Of a stretch of DNA of 64,000 nucleotides, positions 37,283 to 50,682 are shown one piece after another. The first letter of the stretch is position 1; every line of letters starts with the position of its first letter. The position numbers were made by a program, and so were the translations under genes. The notes under the pieces were generated by a model. The model saw nothing but the letters and a program-made list of their open reading frames with translations, was not told the origin of the DNA and ran no database searches. The stretch is from Carya illinoinensis (Eukaryota; Streptophyta; Magnoliopsida; Fagales; Juglandaceae): contig NC_056758.1 of assembly GCF_018687715.1 (NCBI RefSeq), positions 38,039,467 to 38,103,466 of the forward strand. The letters run 5' to 3'.

Positions 37283-39469
37283 GGTGTGTCATTGATGTAC
37301 ATATTCTGAAATTAACGCGGTACAATAAAGTCTCAAATTGTCACTCAGATTGCCCAAATCTTTTTGCTAGCTGTTCTATATATAAAATCTCGCGATCGCT
37401 CATGCTACGTACAGCTAGCTTTAATTTGGATTGTAGCATCTCTTGCGTATCTTCTGGTCATGGGTGCTTTTCAAAATCCAAAAACACAATTGAACTCAAC
37501 ATTGATTTGGATTGATCATCAGGCCGTATCCATTAATCCATCACAAATATTAATAAATGGATCAAATGCTACTATACGGCCTTGGATTAATTTTCCTTGA
37601 TCATCAACCTGCATTGCATCTAGGTAGCTAGCTGCCAAGAACATTAATTAATCTAATGAAAAGTATTTTGATTATAGTCTAGAATAAAGACCTTTAAAAG
37701 ATTTCCCAAAGATGATTACAATACATTTTGTCGTTTTTAAGGGTTGAGTGATCTGAGGGGGAAGGTGCAGTATCTAGAGTGTCTGGAGCCCCCTCGTGAT
37801 CTTGCACGGAGGCTCGCCAAGTGCAAGTTTGAAGGGGCAACCGCATCCTTAGGGCCGAATATTGCATGCGGTTGTTTAAAGAGGAAGCAATTTTCCTGTA
37901 TAAGTGCTCCCTTATATCTCTTCGTACAAAACATTACTACCTTTTGAAGGGCCACTGTGTATTATATATATATATATAGAAAAATTCCATGCCCCTCATG
38001 ACTCTGCTCCGATCGATCCCAGCCTTGCATGCACTGTGACTTTCTTGCTTTTTACATGTTACAATCCTTTTCTTCTTTGCTGATATATTATCAGACCATA
38101 GGTGCCTGAGGATGTAAGATAGGACCCACCTTATTCATTGAACAAATTAGAAAATAAATTAAAAAAAAAAAACTTAAAAAATAAAAGACCCACCTCACCA
38201 TCTGATCATGATCAGTGTTTGATGCAACCATTTCTACAGTACCAGCAGTACTACGCTAGATTAATCCAGTACTGCTGCTCTTCTTATTATATATATATAT
38301 ATATATTACATTTATAATTTCAGCAATTAATTAATAGATCTGTCCGAGCATCACCATGATGATTCACACATATATAGTATTCTAGAAAATTAATGCATAC
38401 TAGATCATCTGTTATAAGTAGTACTTGAATTTAAAGTAAAAAATGCCGTGTGTTAGAATCTCTACTTTTAAATTTGAAAGCAATAGTGGGGATTTAGAGA
38501 AATCCACATACGTACAGACTGTACAGTAGATTGCTTGAGGAACCTAGAAAATCCAAATCCAAACAAATTAATGGATAATTTCAATTGGTATTTTGCTTGG
38601 TTTTTGAGTATAATTTGGTTGGTGAGAGTAGTGTACGTACGTATGTCATATATAAATAATAGAATGATCTATATATGGACAAATACTGCAATCATTTTGA
38701 TCTTTAAAATTTGAAAATACACACTTTCAATTAGTTCCTAAGTTCAAACATAATGATTAAGTTATGATCAAACGACGTATTAAAACCTAGGAATTAGGAA
38801 TTAGCTTGAATATAGTTGTTGTCTTTTTATCAACTTAAATTTTTGGGATAAATAGTGATTTGATTCTATAATATCGGAATAATACTATTTTGTTTGAACC
38901 ATGATTTTAATCTTTAACATATTTAATTAAATATTTCACAAGCTCAATCGACTTATTTAAGTGAGCTAAAGATTAGTATAAGGATCATATGAAACCTGCT
39001 AGCTAGGAACCTAGCTAACTCTCTTACCTAGAAAATAATCTAATTCTTATATGAATGAGTCTCACAAAGAAGAATCATGATCGAGAATAACTTCCAACAC
39101 TATAACTATACACGCAGAATAAAATATACCCTTTCATTGGCACACGTTCTCTCACCATGAATTAATTACTTGCTTGAGAGAATTGCAACAGTGAAGGAAA
39201 AAAAAATAAAATAAAAGAACTCAAAACGGCCAAACGTTAAATATACATGATGTGGAGTTTGGTGGACTAAAGTTGTAGAATTCAGAAACTGGAAAGTTGG
39301 GTCAGTAGGCAATTAAACCCAATATAATGGTGACAGGAAGAAAACAGAGAGATGGAAGGAAACTATGCAAGCATGCTTGTGGGTGCAGCCTTAAAAAACT
39401 ACTGACAAACAAAGGGTTATACCCCACAAAAGCAAAGCACCATGCACACCCATATACACCTATGTACCC

Positions 39470-39745
39470 CACAAAAATATATTTTATTCATTCTTTTTCT
39501 CTCATCCCACTTTCTTTCTACATATTTTACTCATTCATTCTCAAAAAAATATTTTACTCAAATATTTTACATATTTGAAGATCAAACCCTATTAATAAAA
39601 TAAAATAAAATAAAATGATAATATTTTATTATTATTTTATCTCAAATTTACATAAATTAATATAAAAATTTTACTTGTATAATAAATTAGATCTCTAAAA
39701 AATGTAATTTTACATATACATGTATATAAATTAATGTGAATGCTC
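39470..39745. repeat. Truncated Tourist-like MITE, second copy
   Basis: This is the reverse orientation of part of 27475-27933. It shares the TTTTACTCAAATATTTTACATATT and GATCAAACCCTATTA stretches and ends TTAATGTGAATGCTC followed by TAA. The opposite terminal repeat is missing, so the copy is truncated near 39470. Confidence 0.75.
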
Positions 39746-41245
39746 TAACTCCCATGCATGCCATCTCTTTCAAAAAAAAGTGCTTGCCAATCTTCCCTTG
39801 TATCTCACAGGAAGTAGTCAGTAGAGTGTAGGAGTTTGGATTCCCAATGTTTTGACTGCTCCTGATTCCCCACCATCATTCATTCATACTTGACACTCCC
39901 AAACCTACCGGGCAGTGTGCTCACATGGGTACATCACCGTTTTCCCCACTCTTCACATCTGGTACCCTTAAAAAAAGATGAAGGTCGATCTGGGCGCTTT
40001 TTAATCCAAGTCCAACGTATGGGCCTCCTCAATTGAATGCGTTCCGGCTTTTTGACACCATAAAACAAAGTAGAATTCGAGCCAAGGAGACGTACCATAG
40101 CTGCTAGGAGTACTTCTTGTATGTATATATAAATAAGATGAGAGAAGTGCCACTCTCAGTTACTCCCCATGCCTTATTATTTCGTTATCATGGACCCCTT
40201 TCTCATCAGTTCTCCGACACTGACAATTTAACTGTCAGTTAGCAGCTAATTATGTTCATCTTTAGCTTTTGGCTCCTAGGTTAGCTCCAAGCTAATTGCC
40301 CTCGATCGGCCCAAGAGAGGCACCTTGAAATTAACTACATTTTTTTTTTTTTTCATTTATGAAAAAGTGAGCTGTTCAAACTTCACCCGAAGATCAATCC
40401 TAAGAAACATGCTTATTTGAGTTCGATCGCTAGGTCGCAAAATTGATGAATCTAATTACAAAACTTAGTTGGCTAAACCTGGCCTACGCGTCTACAACCC
40501 TACTAGCTATGACTCGAGCCATACATCATGTTGAGATTATATATAAGAACGTCGTATTTGATTAGAAGTTGTTTATTCATTTCTGCTTTGTCAATTGGGC
40601 TGAGGTGGAAGAGGACTAGCTCCGCTGTGCTGTCGTTACATGTTGCGAGGCAATATATGCATGCACTTGTCCACCGCATTTCGACCCATTCACAGATATC
40701 ATTACCCATCACAAAAGGAGTACTGGAACGTCGGCCAATACAGCTAGCAAGTACTGCATACATGTATGCTCATTCAGTTTTCATGTCGCTTTGGCATTCA
40801 AGATTAATCTACTAATAATAGTGAGCACGTGCAAGTTCTGATCATCAGTGGTTTTATCTCCACCTAAAATCTTCAGCCCCATAATTGCAATGGGTTAAAA
40901 AATGGGGGAAAAAAAAAACTACTCTACCAATCATCTCTTATATTTCCAGAAAAATGCTATCTAAGTCAGCCCCAGATCATGAAGTTAATCCCTGCTCTTT
41001 TTTCCTTCTTTCAAGACACGCACAAATAATTTGAGACTTGCGACCAAATTTCGAATTATCTTTTACTCACCTGCATGAAATCACAGCCTTCCAGTACTTC
41101 TGTATGAAATTACTGCATGGTTACGTAACAGTACTGATCTCTCCGATCTTGATCCATTCCTCCATTCAAACTTCCTCAACAATCCTGCTATAAAAAATGT
41201 CCTGGCAGAGCTAGCTTAATTAACTTCAATTTTGTGCGTGGACTT

Positions 41246-41453
41246 AGTTGCCGTTTGAATAATAAGTTAAGATGAGATGATAGTTAAAAGTTAAATAAAA
41301 TATTATTAGAATATTATTATTTAATAATATTATTATTTTTATAATTAAAAGAGTTGAATTGTTTATTATATTTTGTAAGATAATATTTAAAAATTTATAA
41401 TAATAAGATGAAATAATATGAAATAATTTTACTATTCAAACGAAGTTTAATGT
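41246..41453. repeat. MITE family 2 copy with inverted ends
   Basis: The left end reads CCGTTTGAATAATAAGTTAAG, then ATGAGATGATAG. The right end, reverse complemented, reads TTCGTTTGAATAGTAAAATT, then ATTTCATATTATTTCATC. It is about 208 bp and non-coding. Related segments lie at 17239-17400 and 28403-28612. A hAT-type origin is a guess. Confidence 0.6.
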
Positions 41454-42277
41454 ATTTCCATGAGTCTCGAGTGATAGTCCTCCAAAGATGACTTTTATTT
41501 ATTGAGAATGGAATGGATCATCTATGCATGGATTCCCCAAATTAAAGAGAAAACCTCATCCCTACTCTTTGAAGGAATTGTAAATCACCTCTACCTATGG
41601 TAAACGTACGCTACGCGCGGGCGTCCATGTTATCAAGCAGTAATTATTTAAATATATATATATATTTTAAGACAAGGGAGTGGGAGTTTCGATTTCGAAT
41701 CCAGTATTTTTACTTGGAGAATCAAGTCATATGGCTCTTGGCATCATACGTATTTAAATACTTATAAAATACGGATTTAATATACTTTCGACACATACCA
41801 TACATTAAAAGTTCTATCATCTATACCACGGGACTAGCTAGTAATTACTAATTATCCCCATGACCATACAGTTTCCACGGGGAGTACTCGAGAGGACTCA
41901 CTAAAAAGAAAAAAAATCGGATGATTTGTACAGCAATTTTAGCGCATAAACAAGAGAAAGTCTACACTTAAGTCCAGGCCTTCTGCCCACACCACACACC
42001 GCCCACGTGGCTTTTAATTTTTTTTTTGTGTACAGTAATTTATTTATTTTTCTCTTTTCAGATACAATTTCCCTTTCCTCCTTTCGCCTGTCCATACGTG
42101 TCACATCTCAGAATCTCTTTTCAAATACATTTTCAGTTCACGCCTCCATCCCTCCAAGTTAACCCCCATGGTTCAAGGTTCTACAAATAGATACTGTGCG
42201 AAGAAGGGCTCCCTAAGAAGGTACTTGCTGAAAGCATTTCTTCATGTTGAAATCTACCATCTGCCCAGTGTTTGTTT

Positions 42278-42480
42278 AAAGGCATCTGCAAGGTAACCCA
42301 TTTTGGCTTTCTTCCTATTATTAGTTGAGAATTGGTATATAGACAAAGTGCAATATTTTTTATTTTTTCCTAAGAATGACATTTGAGGTGATAATAGTTA
42401 AAATATAAAATAAATAATAAAAATTTTCTATTTTCATTAATTTAAGATTTTAAAGGCATCTGCAAGGTAACCCATTTTGG
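42278..42480. repeat. 29-bp direct repeat, 174-bp period
   Basis: AAAGGCATCTGCAAGGTAAC followed by CCATTTTGG occurs at 42278-42306 and 42452-42480. TTCTGCAACTATG also recurs just downstream (near 42482 and 42533). The pattern suggests a local duplication. Confidence 0.85.
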
Positions 42481-43102
42481 TTTCTGCAACTATGGTATGG
42501 ATTTATGGATGTGGTGATAGTTGATAGTTTGGGTTCTGCAACTATGTTTTTATTCCATGGAAAAAAATTTTATGCAGAAGAGGAGAATGGGTCTGGTTTC
42601 GGAAGAGAGGAAACAGGAATGGAGGAGGAGAATAGAGCGAGGAAACGGAAATGGAGAACGGGTCTGGTTTCGGAAGAGAGCGAATGGTTTCGAAAGAGAG
42701 GGAATGGGTCTGAAACGATTTCGTGTTGGGGGGAGGGGGATGGGTAAACGAGCCGGCTTAAGTGAGGAACCGTGACATGGCGGTCAGATTGGGTTTACCA
42801 TGTCATGGTGTGTGGTGTATGCAGAAGAACCGGCTTAAGTATAGACTTTCTCCTTTCTCCATAAACAAATGATGAGTCCATTTTTCGTTTTAGAAACATA
42901 AATGCATCTGTTTTATTAACTTACAGTTACCACATCACCCTCAAAACCGCACTTCAACATGAATCCTCGGGAACCATAACCCGACCGACAAATCAACATC
43001 TACTGAAAACTAACAGGTACCGTACCGTGCCAGTCGTCGAATATTTTAGGCGTCAATAAGCACGAAACATGCGCAGCCTTTTTTCTTTCAAAATTTTTAG
43101 GA

Positions 43103-43268
43103 AGAATTTTACTACATATAAACAAAGTCACGTACTAATCTGCATATTAATATTGATTCCTTCATACTTAAATTTTAAATTAACATTATTTTTAATAAAA
43201 TCTACTTTTTATTCAATCATAATAGATTAATGAACATATTAATACACAATTATACTTGCAACTAATTT
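43103..43268. repeat. MITE family 1, copy C
   Basis: It shares the family core TTTTAAATTAACATTATTTTTAATAAAATCTACTTTTTA in part, and the ends ACTACATATAAACAAAGTCACG and ATACACAATTATACTTGCAAC. It has the same orientation as copies A and B. Confidence 0.65.
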
Positions 43269-43976
43269 TTTTTTTTTTTTAGGAACACCATACGTCTCTT
43301 GCTCCACTCTTCGCTTCTGTCATCTCAGGTCCACAAAAATAGAAACGAGAATGCCAATAACCTCTTAAAACCCTCGCATTCATTGGCCATTCACGGCCCC
43401 ATTAAAAAAAAAGATGAGCAACCCCAAGATCGAACCACCGGTGTAGACTCAATATGAATACGATCTAGTATGGTACATAGACTCAGAAGTTGGACTACAA
43501 ATGGGCCCAACCGACACCTCACTTCTTTGGACTGAGAACATAAGGGACCCAACTAGCAAAACACAACCCAACCCGAGCAACCGACTCCGCTGATTCAGTT
43601 GCATGTGGCCAGGCCAGCTAAAGAAGCGGTTTCGGTGGTAAACTCTCGCTTCGACTAGCTCAAACCATCGAAAACTGAAACTCAGAGAGACAGATCACCC
43701 ATGTAAAAGGCTTTTTTAGTAATCGCAAATAACAATTAGTTTATGAATGTAACATCAATTAACGTCTTAACAGAACAATGTAGAAAAATTATTGGATAAA
43801 GTACAGTGACAAATCTGATGTGTGTATGTAGATCCTTCAGCAAGCACACGAATTTCTTACGCGAGGATGCTAATAGAGAAATTGGGTAAGTAGCAGATAA
43901 CTAGATGGTAGCAATGCCCACCACGTCATATATGATTACATCAAGGTTTTAAATAAGTGTCACAACATCTTTGCCT

Positions 43977-46900
43977 TCACACCTCTTCATCACCCACGTT
44001 GACTGCGAAGTGGCCAGCATTTCTACCCTGTATATACCACAGAAATGGAGATTGAATACAGCATTAAGATCATAAATAAGGTGCCTATCTATTTGAAGTG
44101 CGAGTAGACATGCCAAACTAATTACTGCAGAACAAAATTGGCTTAAATTAAAAAAGACAACAATATTTGACTATAAGCAAACTGATTTAGAAAGTTAATC
44201 TTTTATGAGTCATTTATAATCTTAGTCCTTTACTACCACAAAAGAATATTAACATTACTCCAAATCAAATCCACATCTTAACATTTCTGTCTCATATTCC
44301 TCTCGATCGAATATATTAAACTTTGAATTCCACTAACATACGATCAGATTCAAAAGCACTCCATTATGTATTGTCTTCTTTTAAGTTTGGATTTGCAGGG
44401 AACCAATCAACCCCCGCATGAAGTGACAATCCTACTTGTCCAGGCAGTTCAGTATTAAACCCTGGACACACGAATATCAAGGGTTGGTGTGAGCTTGCCA
44501 GTCAAGCCCCTCCCCCTGCCCTTCCCCAAAGAAGAAAAGAAACAAAAGAAAAAAGAAATTATATATATATATAAACAAAAAGACAGTGGCCTAACAGTAC
44601 AAATCCTATCCGCAGATGACCTCACCTACGTAATTTAAGCATATCAATAAACCGCACCAAAAAGTCCATGGAATACTAGTTGCAGGGTGGATAAGGAAAA
44701 ACCAACCTCAGATAACATTCTCTGCTTGTTAAGTAGCTGGGTCCTAGCCTTGTTGAGAACTGAGTTGGGCGACTTATACATCCTCTGTAAAAGGACACAA
44801 AAAAATCATAAAAATAAAACACATGCAATATGTGACAAGCAACAAACTCAAATGAATATTGTTCCAAACATAAGTAGCTAGGAGAAACAAATGCAGATGA
44901 GAACCAACCTTTTCAGCACTCGATATACGATGTTCATCATCAAGAAGATGCTTCTTCTTTGGTGTGAACCCAAAGACATCATGAAGGAATTCATTTTCCT
45001 GTTTCAATCAAATTTTCCACAGCCACTCAGCCAAAATATGAAAATCAACAAGCAATTAAAATTTGGCAGCAGACAAGAACATACAGGAAACCAACCTGCA
45101 TATGCTTAACAAAGCCTCCCCCAAGAAAGCGCTTTAAAAAATTCAACTGTTACCATTTGAAATTTGATATAAGAACATCTGAAGTTAGCAACATTCACGA
45201 ACTAGCAATATAAGAGGATTGGGTGGTGGTATGAAACCTGTATCAGTTGAGACCATGAGGATGTCTGTAATGATTCTCCACCAATCTTCACTGATATCTC
45301 AGGGCAATAACCATCCTAATATAAAAAGTAAGTCTGTTGTCAGCCTCAAGTGAACAGTAAGACATCTGTTTGCTAGAAAATCAAAGAAGTACCTCAAAAA
45401 ACTCTAAAATATCTCGAAACAAGTTGCGCTGACTGTTAAGATCTTTCTTAGCAGAACCTCGACCACCTGCCTCGGCAGAAAGGTTTTTGACTTGATTTAT
45501 GATTTTCCCCTTCAGTCCTTGTATCTGTGAAAATCCTTCCTGAGGTTTGCTTCCTTCTTGAATAGAGCCATCATTTGAACTTTTAGCTTCACCAAAAAAC
45601 TTCTCCACACTTCCTATCTCAAAAATTAGAGCAAGCGCTTCACCAGCAGCAATGCGTATAGACCGGTCATCCTTATCCAGCAGACTTGATAAATATGATA
45701 TTGACCTGCAGCATTACCTAAAGATGTAAGTTCATTTTCTTTATTATATTTGGCTTATATAGCCAATAGCATCTAGACTGTGCAGGTGTCATCTCCCTCA
45801 AGACTCCTACACGATTAGGGGGCAGCTGTGTTTAAAAAGCACCAAGCATGAGATGGTGTAGGTGATACAATGGGTGTGTATTAGTGTGCACAATTAGTTT
45901 TGAGAAAGAAAAAGTTAAATAAAAGAAAAGGAAGGCAAAGGGAAATAAGGTGATGGACAGAAATCAACAACTTACTCCTGCCAATGCTTGGGATTTAGGC
46001 TGAACCCATCCATAGTTGTCAGAAGAAAGGACCAAGCCGACACCACTGCAGTTATGACAGCTGCTGAGGGTTTTGATGCAACAACCTAAAATATGAAAGA
46101 GCATTAGGCCATTTAAGAAAACCAAGAACCAGGCAGAAAAAAAGGTGAAAAAGAACATGGATTCTTGTTTCAAGTTATCACGCCTGTAGAATCAACATAG
46201 CTAACTGGATAAATCTTAGTAAGCATCTTTACAAACTACATCAAAAGCATCAAATTGGCACGGTCAAACACATTCAAAAGTAAATATGTTGAGCAGAAAT
46301 ACGTACATTAGAACCCAATTTTGGATTAAGCACTTGCCACATTATTTGCATTGACCTTTCTGTTTCCTCAGAGTCATTTCCACCAACAAAAGTGATGATG
46401 GCCAAGCACTCCAGCAACTACAATTACAATCCATAGAACGTAGAAAACAACAGGTAAGTATCAAATAAGATCCTGACAATCAAGGAGTAAATGCCCATAC
46501 AATCAATAGAATTTTGAACATCCTGTACCGCGGATATTTTTAGTGAATCAGACACAGATTTAAAAGCCTGTGAAAGAGGAGTGATCGACTCTTCCAATAT
46601 TTCATGTGCATTATCCCCAGGGCCAACTGTCAAGGCCAACAAGCCTACAAAAATGGATTAACTATTGAAATTGAGATTCAATTTGGGAGAGAATGCAAAG
46701 AAGTCAACAAAAGACTAAGCAACTAACCAATGGCATGGGAAGCTAAAGATATCTCTTTAGAAGACCCGCGTTTAACAGAGTTCAGACACTGATGCAGTAA
46801 AGTGGCAAATCTAAAGAACAACATAAGATTGTGAGGATCCACAAGAATTTGAAAAAAATAAAGGATATCTGGAGTGTATTATATACACATTTCCAACACT

Positions 46901-47952
46901 AAGTAGACACAAAAACAGAAGATGGATGTACAATTTGGAACATCACTTATATCTCAAAAAGAAAGCACATGGGTGACACCGGAGTTCTTTAGGAAACAGG
47001 GACCCTTATTTATGAATCCAAAGTGGTTGTACTTATTACTAGCAAGAAGCTTAATAAAGCAAACAGGGACCTTATTTCTTCCCCTTATATAATCTGACAC
47101 CTTACCTCGCACCCCTCTTCCAAAAAGAAAACAACACAGAAAGAAGCTTCTCTCCATCTATTTCTAGTATATCTCGTCCTATGGCACCTAAAGAAGAACA
47201 AGAGAGAGAAAATATACAATAAAGAAAGAAAAACAAGAAAAAGTTACGTACTTCTTTTCCAGAAAGTCATGCTGCAAGCTGCTATTAAAAGCCTCAATAA
47301 TTGATGCCATAGCTTTTTCTCTTGTGGAACCCCTTTGTGTCAATAATAAGAGTAACAAAAAAAAAAAAAACCCAATATTTAGCGAAATTCATGGTCGCAA
47401 ATATAATCGTTGAAAGAAGAAAGTAATTTAAATATCTTGGACTTCCTTATAACGTTGCGAGCTTAACAAGAAATAAGTCCCGCGTAACCTAATTTTAGAT
47501 ACTTTAGAAAAAAAAAAGCCCATTCATTAGCAAAAATCAATCCAACTGAAACGTAAATATACCTCTTTTCATAAAGAGCGTCTAGAGCTTGTTCTAGTAA
47601 ACTGTCTTTATCTAATTGGACTTCTTCGGTCCCCAAAACGGGCACTCGATCCGACCGCGTGGTCGAAGACGAGCTCACACTACTATTATCATCATCGCTC
47701 TCCAACATCGCAGCATTTTTACGTTGAGACTTGCCTGTGAGTTGCAAAAACATCAACAACAACGAATTATTGCAAAGTTTGAAGTTCAAGCTACAATTTA
47801 AGCAAATTGAAGTCCAACTAAATAAAGAAAGAAGAATAATATGGTAATAACTTTGGTCAATTTCCGGTAAAAATAACTTACAAGACAATCAGAAAGACAA
47901 AAACCCTAAGTTCAACTAAAATAAGGGGAAAAAAAGGCTTACGCTTTCCCAT
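43977..47952 (-). CDS. SAT32: Interferon-related developmental regulator (IFRD) family protein, SAT32-type
   Basis: Thirteen exons (minus strand): 47952-47943, 47734-47563, 47332-47252, 46810-46728, 46644-46529, 46417-46307, 46085-45976, 45705-45393, 45315-45238, 45146-45096, 44998-44909, 44784-44707 and 44027-43977. They join in one frame to 447 residues. It starts MGKRKSQRKNAAMLESDDDN, a basic then acidic Ser-rich head. A helical-repeat IFRD domain follows (for example TVGPGDNAHEILEESITPLS and CLAIITFVGGNDSEETERSM). The C-terminal IFRD motif holds FGFTPKKK and KSPNSVLNKARTQLLNKQR. Animal IFRD1/2 act as transcriptional co-regulators and ribosome-associated factors; the plant SAT32 gene is linked to salt tolerance. 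The role here is inferred from the family. The first exon is only 10 coding bases, which is normal where a short start exon follows the UTR. No lesion was seen. Confidence 0.9.
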
Positions 47953-50682
47953 CGGTGAGGGCTCCTCCTACTTTCGGTGTCAGAAAGAGCTACAAGATTT
48001 ACCGAGAATCTGAGGAAGGGAAGGCTTTGAAAATATGAGATCGTTCGAATTGAAATGAATAAATATGAGAGAAGAAAACAAGGACAAGAATGACGACGAC
48101 AACAACAACAAAGGATGAGTTGATTCGAAGGAAGAATAAGCCATTAAAATTCAAGGGTACAAAGGAAAGTCTCTCAGCAAGAGAAATTGTGAATTAACAA
48201 GGGAAAGAAGAAAGGTTTCGTAATGGGGAAAGGGATTTAAAGAAACGCAGGTGAGGCGATAGGTCACGGGGGAGGTTCTTGCCAAGGATGCGGCATTATT
48301 CCATTCAAATTGCGTGGTGTGGAATATTCGGCGAACCTCGTAGAGGGGTACATTCGGTAATTTCAAATGGGAAGGGGTCGTTACGTGGGAGGCTTGGCGC
48401 TGAGGAATCCATTAGTTTTTGCTCCACACAACAAAAAATAAAAAATGTTGTTTATTGCAGATATAGCACGTGGAAATTGAGAGGGACACGTGGAAACAAA
48501 AGGTGCTAATCCACAGAGATCTCCGCTAGGTAGGCCTGCAACCCGGCCTGCCCAAGACTGTTTTGGGCTTGGTCCGACCCAACTCGGCATAAAATAAAAG
48601 ACAAAACTTACTCAAACTGACTCGTACAGTTCAGGTCAAATCGAATTATTGGTGGCCACCGGCTTCTCCCTTGTTTTCTTCCTCTCTCTCTCTCTTTTTT
48701 TTGTTTTTTTTAGAAAAGAAAAAAAAGGAATGCATCCTGACCGTTGATGCTCTGCTCATCCTCACGCATCGATTGCTTTAGTGGTGGTGACAATGTTTTG
48801 AATACCGTATCGGATGGCGTACCGATCAAGGTATTGGAATGAAATATTTCAGTACCGATACCGTTTCGTGTACCGTTTCGGGATAGTCAATATATAAATA
48901 AATTATATGTATAAATATAAATAAATAAATTATATTCTAAAATAATAATTTATATATGAATAATTTATACATAAATACATATATATATATAAATTATAAA
49001 TAGTCTGGTATAAATTGGGAGTCAAAAAATAAACTTGTAGTTTGAAAAACTGAAAAAAAAATAAAAAAATAGAAGGCCGAAATACCGACAGGTACGTAGG
49101 CCGAAATATCGGCCGGTACGACCGGTATTCAGATCGGTACGAAACATGTGCAATATCTGTATCGGACCGGTGACCGGTACGGAATATTCCGACCGTACCG
49201 GCCGGTACGGTACGGTATTTAAAACCATGGGTGGTGACCAACACCAGCTAGGCATCTTTTGGATGAAATTGGAGTACCACAGCTCAATCTCCGATTGCCT
49301 GATGTCCGGTGGCTACAAGGAATTGGACTCAAAGTCTGCGATGGATTTGAAGAACAACCGCCGCATTCAGTGCCCTGCTCTCACTCCGATCACATATTCT
49401 AACAAACCCAAACCCCTACAATCCATTCAACTCACTTGCTAAGTAGATTTGAAGACGAATCTCTAACACAAAAACAAAATGCATAAAGCTTTATCACTAA
49501 CTAAAGAAAAACGAAATGTTGAAAAACTACAAATAAAACGCATAAGCGTTACAACGATGGCCTCGCCTTGTAACCAGTGGCTCCACGAGGAGGATATGTT
49601 CGATACGTCCTTCAAATAGTGATAATCTGTTCGAGCACCGAATGACGGTTTGAAGGACAAGAAATGGAGCTCGTGAACTAGGCATGGAGCCAAAAACAGG
49701 GATAGAGACGAGTGGGCTTCATATAGAGAGAGAAAGAAAGAGGAGAGAGACAATAATTAAGTTGCAAGGAAATTGAGGGGGAAATGGATGGAGGAATAGG
49801 AGGTAAAATGGGGAGTGGGGAAGAGGGGGCCAAGAGAGAGGTGGGATCTGGGTTGGGGGTGTTTGGGAAGAAGGAAAATGAGAAAGTGGGAGAGAAAAAG
49901 AGTAGAAAACGATGATTTTTTACAATTTGGGCATGATCGGTTTCGACCAACATTAAAGAAAATATACCCGTTATTGACTTTGAACCGATGAACCTAACTA
50001 AAGTTGGGTGGGCCCATATCAGGCCCTTTGGATTGATTGGGTCAAACCATTTTATGCACAGCCCTACCGCTAGATTAAGGGAAAGTGAACAGAGATAGCA
50101 GTGCACCACTTCAGACAACCGTGTCGGAGTCGAAGACCGCGTGGAAAAAGTGACCGCCATCAAATGTTACAATGCGAGGGACGATGTGTTTGTTCTTGTA
50201 ATCGACTTTGACTTGACTGCCTCTGTTTACGGGCTGGCTGCCTGATTTTAATTGAAGATAAAGATAATAACAACAAAATACAGATTCAATAAACATCCAC
50301 ATGGCCCAAGTCTCTTCCTGGACATTCAAACCACAAAATAGTAAAATACAGGTTGTTGAATATATCCATATGGTCAAATGAAAGAGTAATTACTTGTCCC
50401 CATGAATCATCACACGAATGACTAATTAAACCCGAGATATTTGTATTGCAAGGAAGAAAAACAGTATAACACAACTCTCAATTCTATTTCAAATGAATCT
50501 CAAAAGATAACCTCAACGAGCATATTATATATTGATCCAAATGGTTAGGCCCTCGCTGCAAATATGGCAACTTTAAAACGAACCGAACCGCTGTACAGTT
50601 GCAGCTCTGACACAAAAATAAAGCCCTTTGATCATTTAGAGAAAAAGTGTGTATAATGTAAATCTATATAACCTATATGAAC
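47953..50682. other. Intergenic between the IFRD and CUE genes
   Basis: The right side of the IFRD gene (47953-48250) probably holds its 5' UTR and promoter. A MULE-like MITE lies at 48792-49229. About 50,500-50,682 is the likely 3' UTR of the CUE gene. Open frames at 49146 (+) and 50163 (-) show no domain I recognise. Confidence 0.5.
48792..49229. mobile_element. MULE-like MITE with 9-bp target duplication
   Basis: The left end reads TGTTTTGAATACCGTATCGG and the right end, reverse complemented, reads TGGTTTTAAATACCGTACCG. CGGTAC and GGTACC-type repeats fill both arms. The exact 9-bp repeat GGTGGTGAC borders it at 48783-48791 and 49230-49238; 9-bp duplications are typical of Mutator-like elements. 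The 438-bp interior is AT-rich and non-coding. Confidence 0.82.

Larger units (their letters stand above)
32744..43976. other. Gene-poor AT-rich intergenic region
   Basis: In 11 kb I find no supported gene. It holds many TA-rich runs (for example 35873-35898, 36331-36346, 38288-38306) and MITEs listed separately. A block at 37741-37950 is more GC-rich and open on both strands, but I do not recognise a protein. Searches by eye for the common plant miRNA sequences found none. Confidence 0.5.

Noticed and set aside
49146..49442. 99-codon open frame after the MULE-like MITE
   Set aside because: It begins inside the MITE and has no recognisable domain or exon context.
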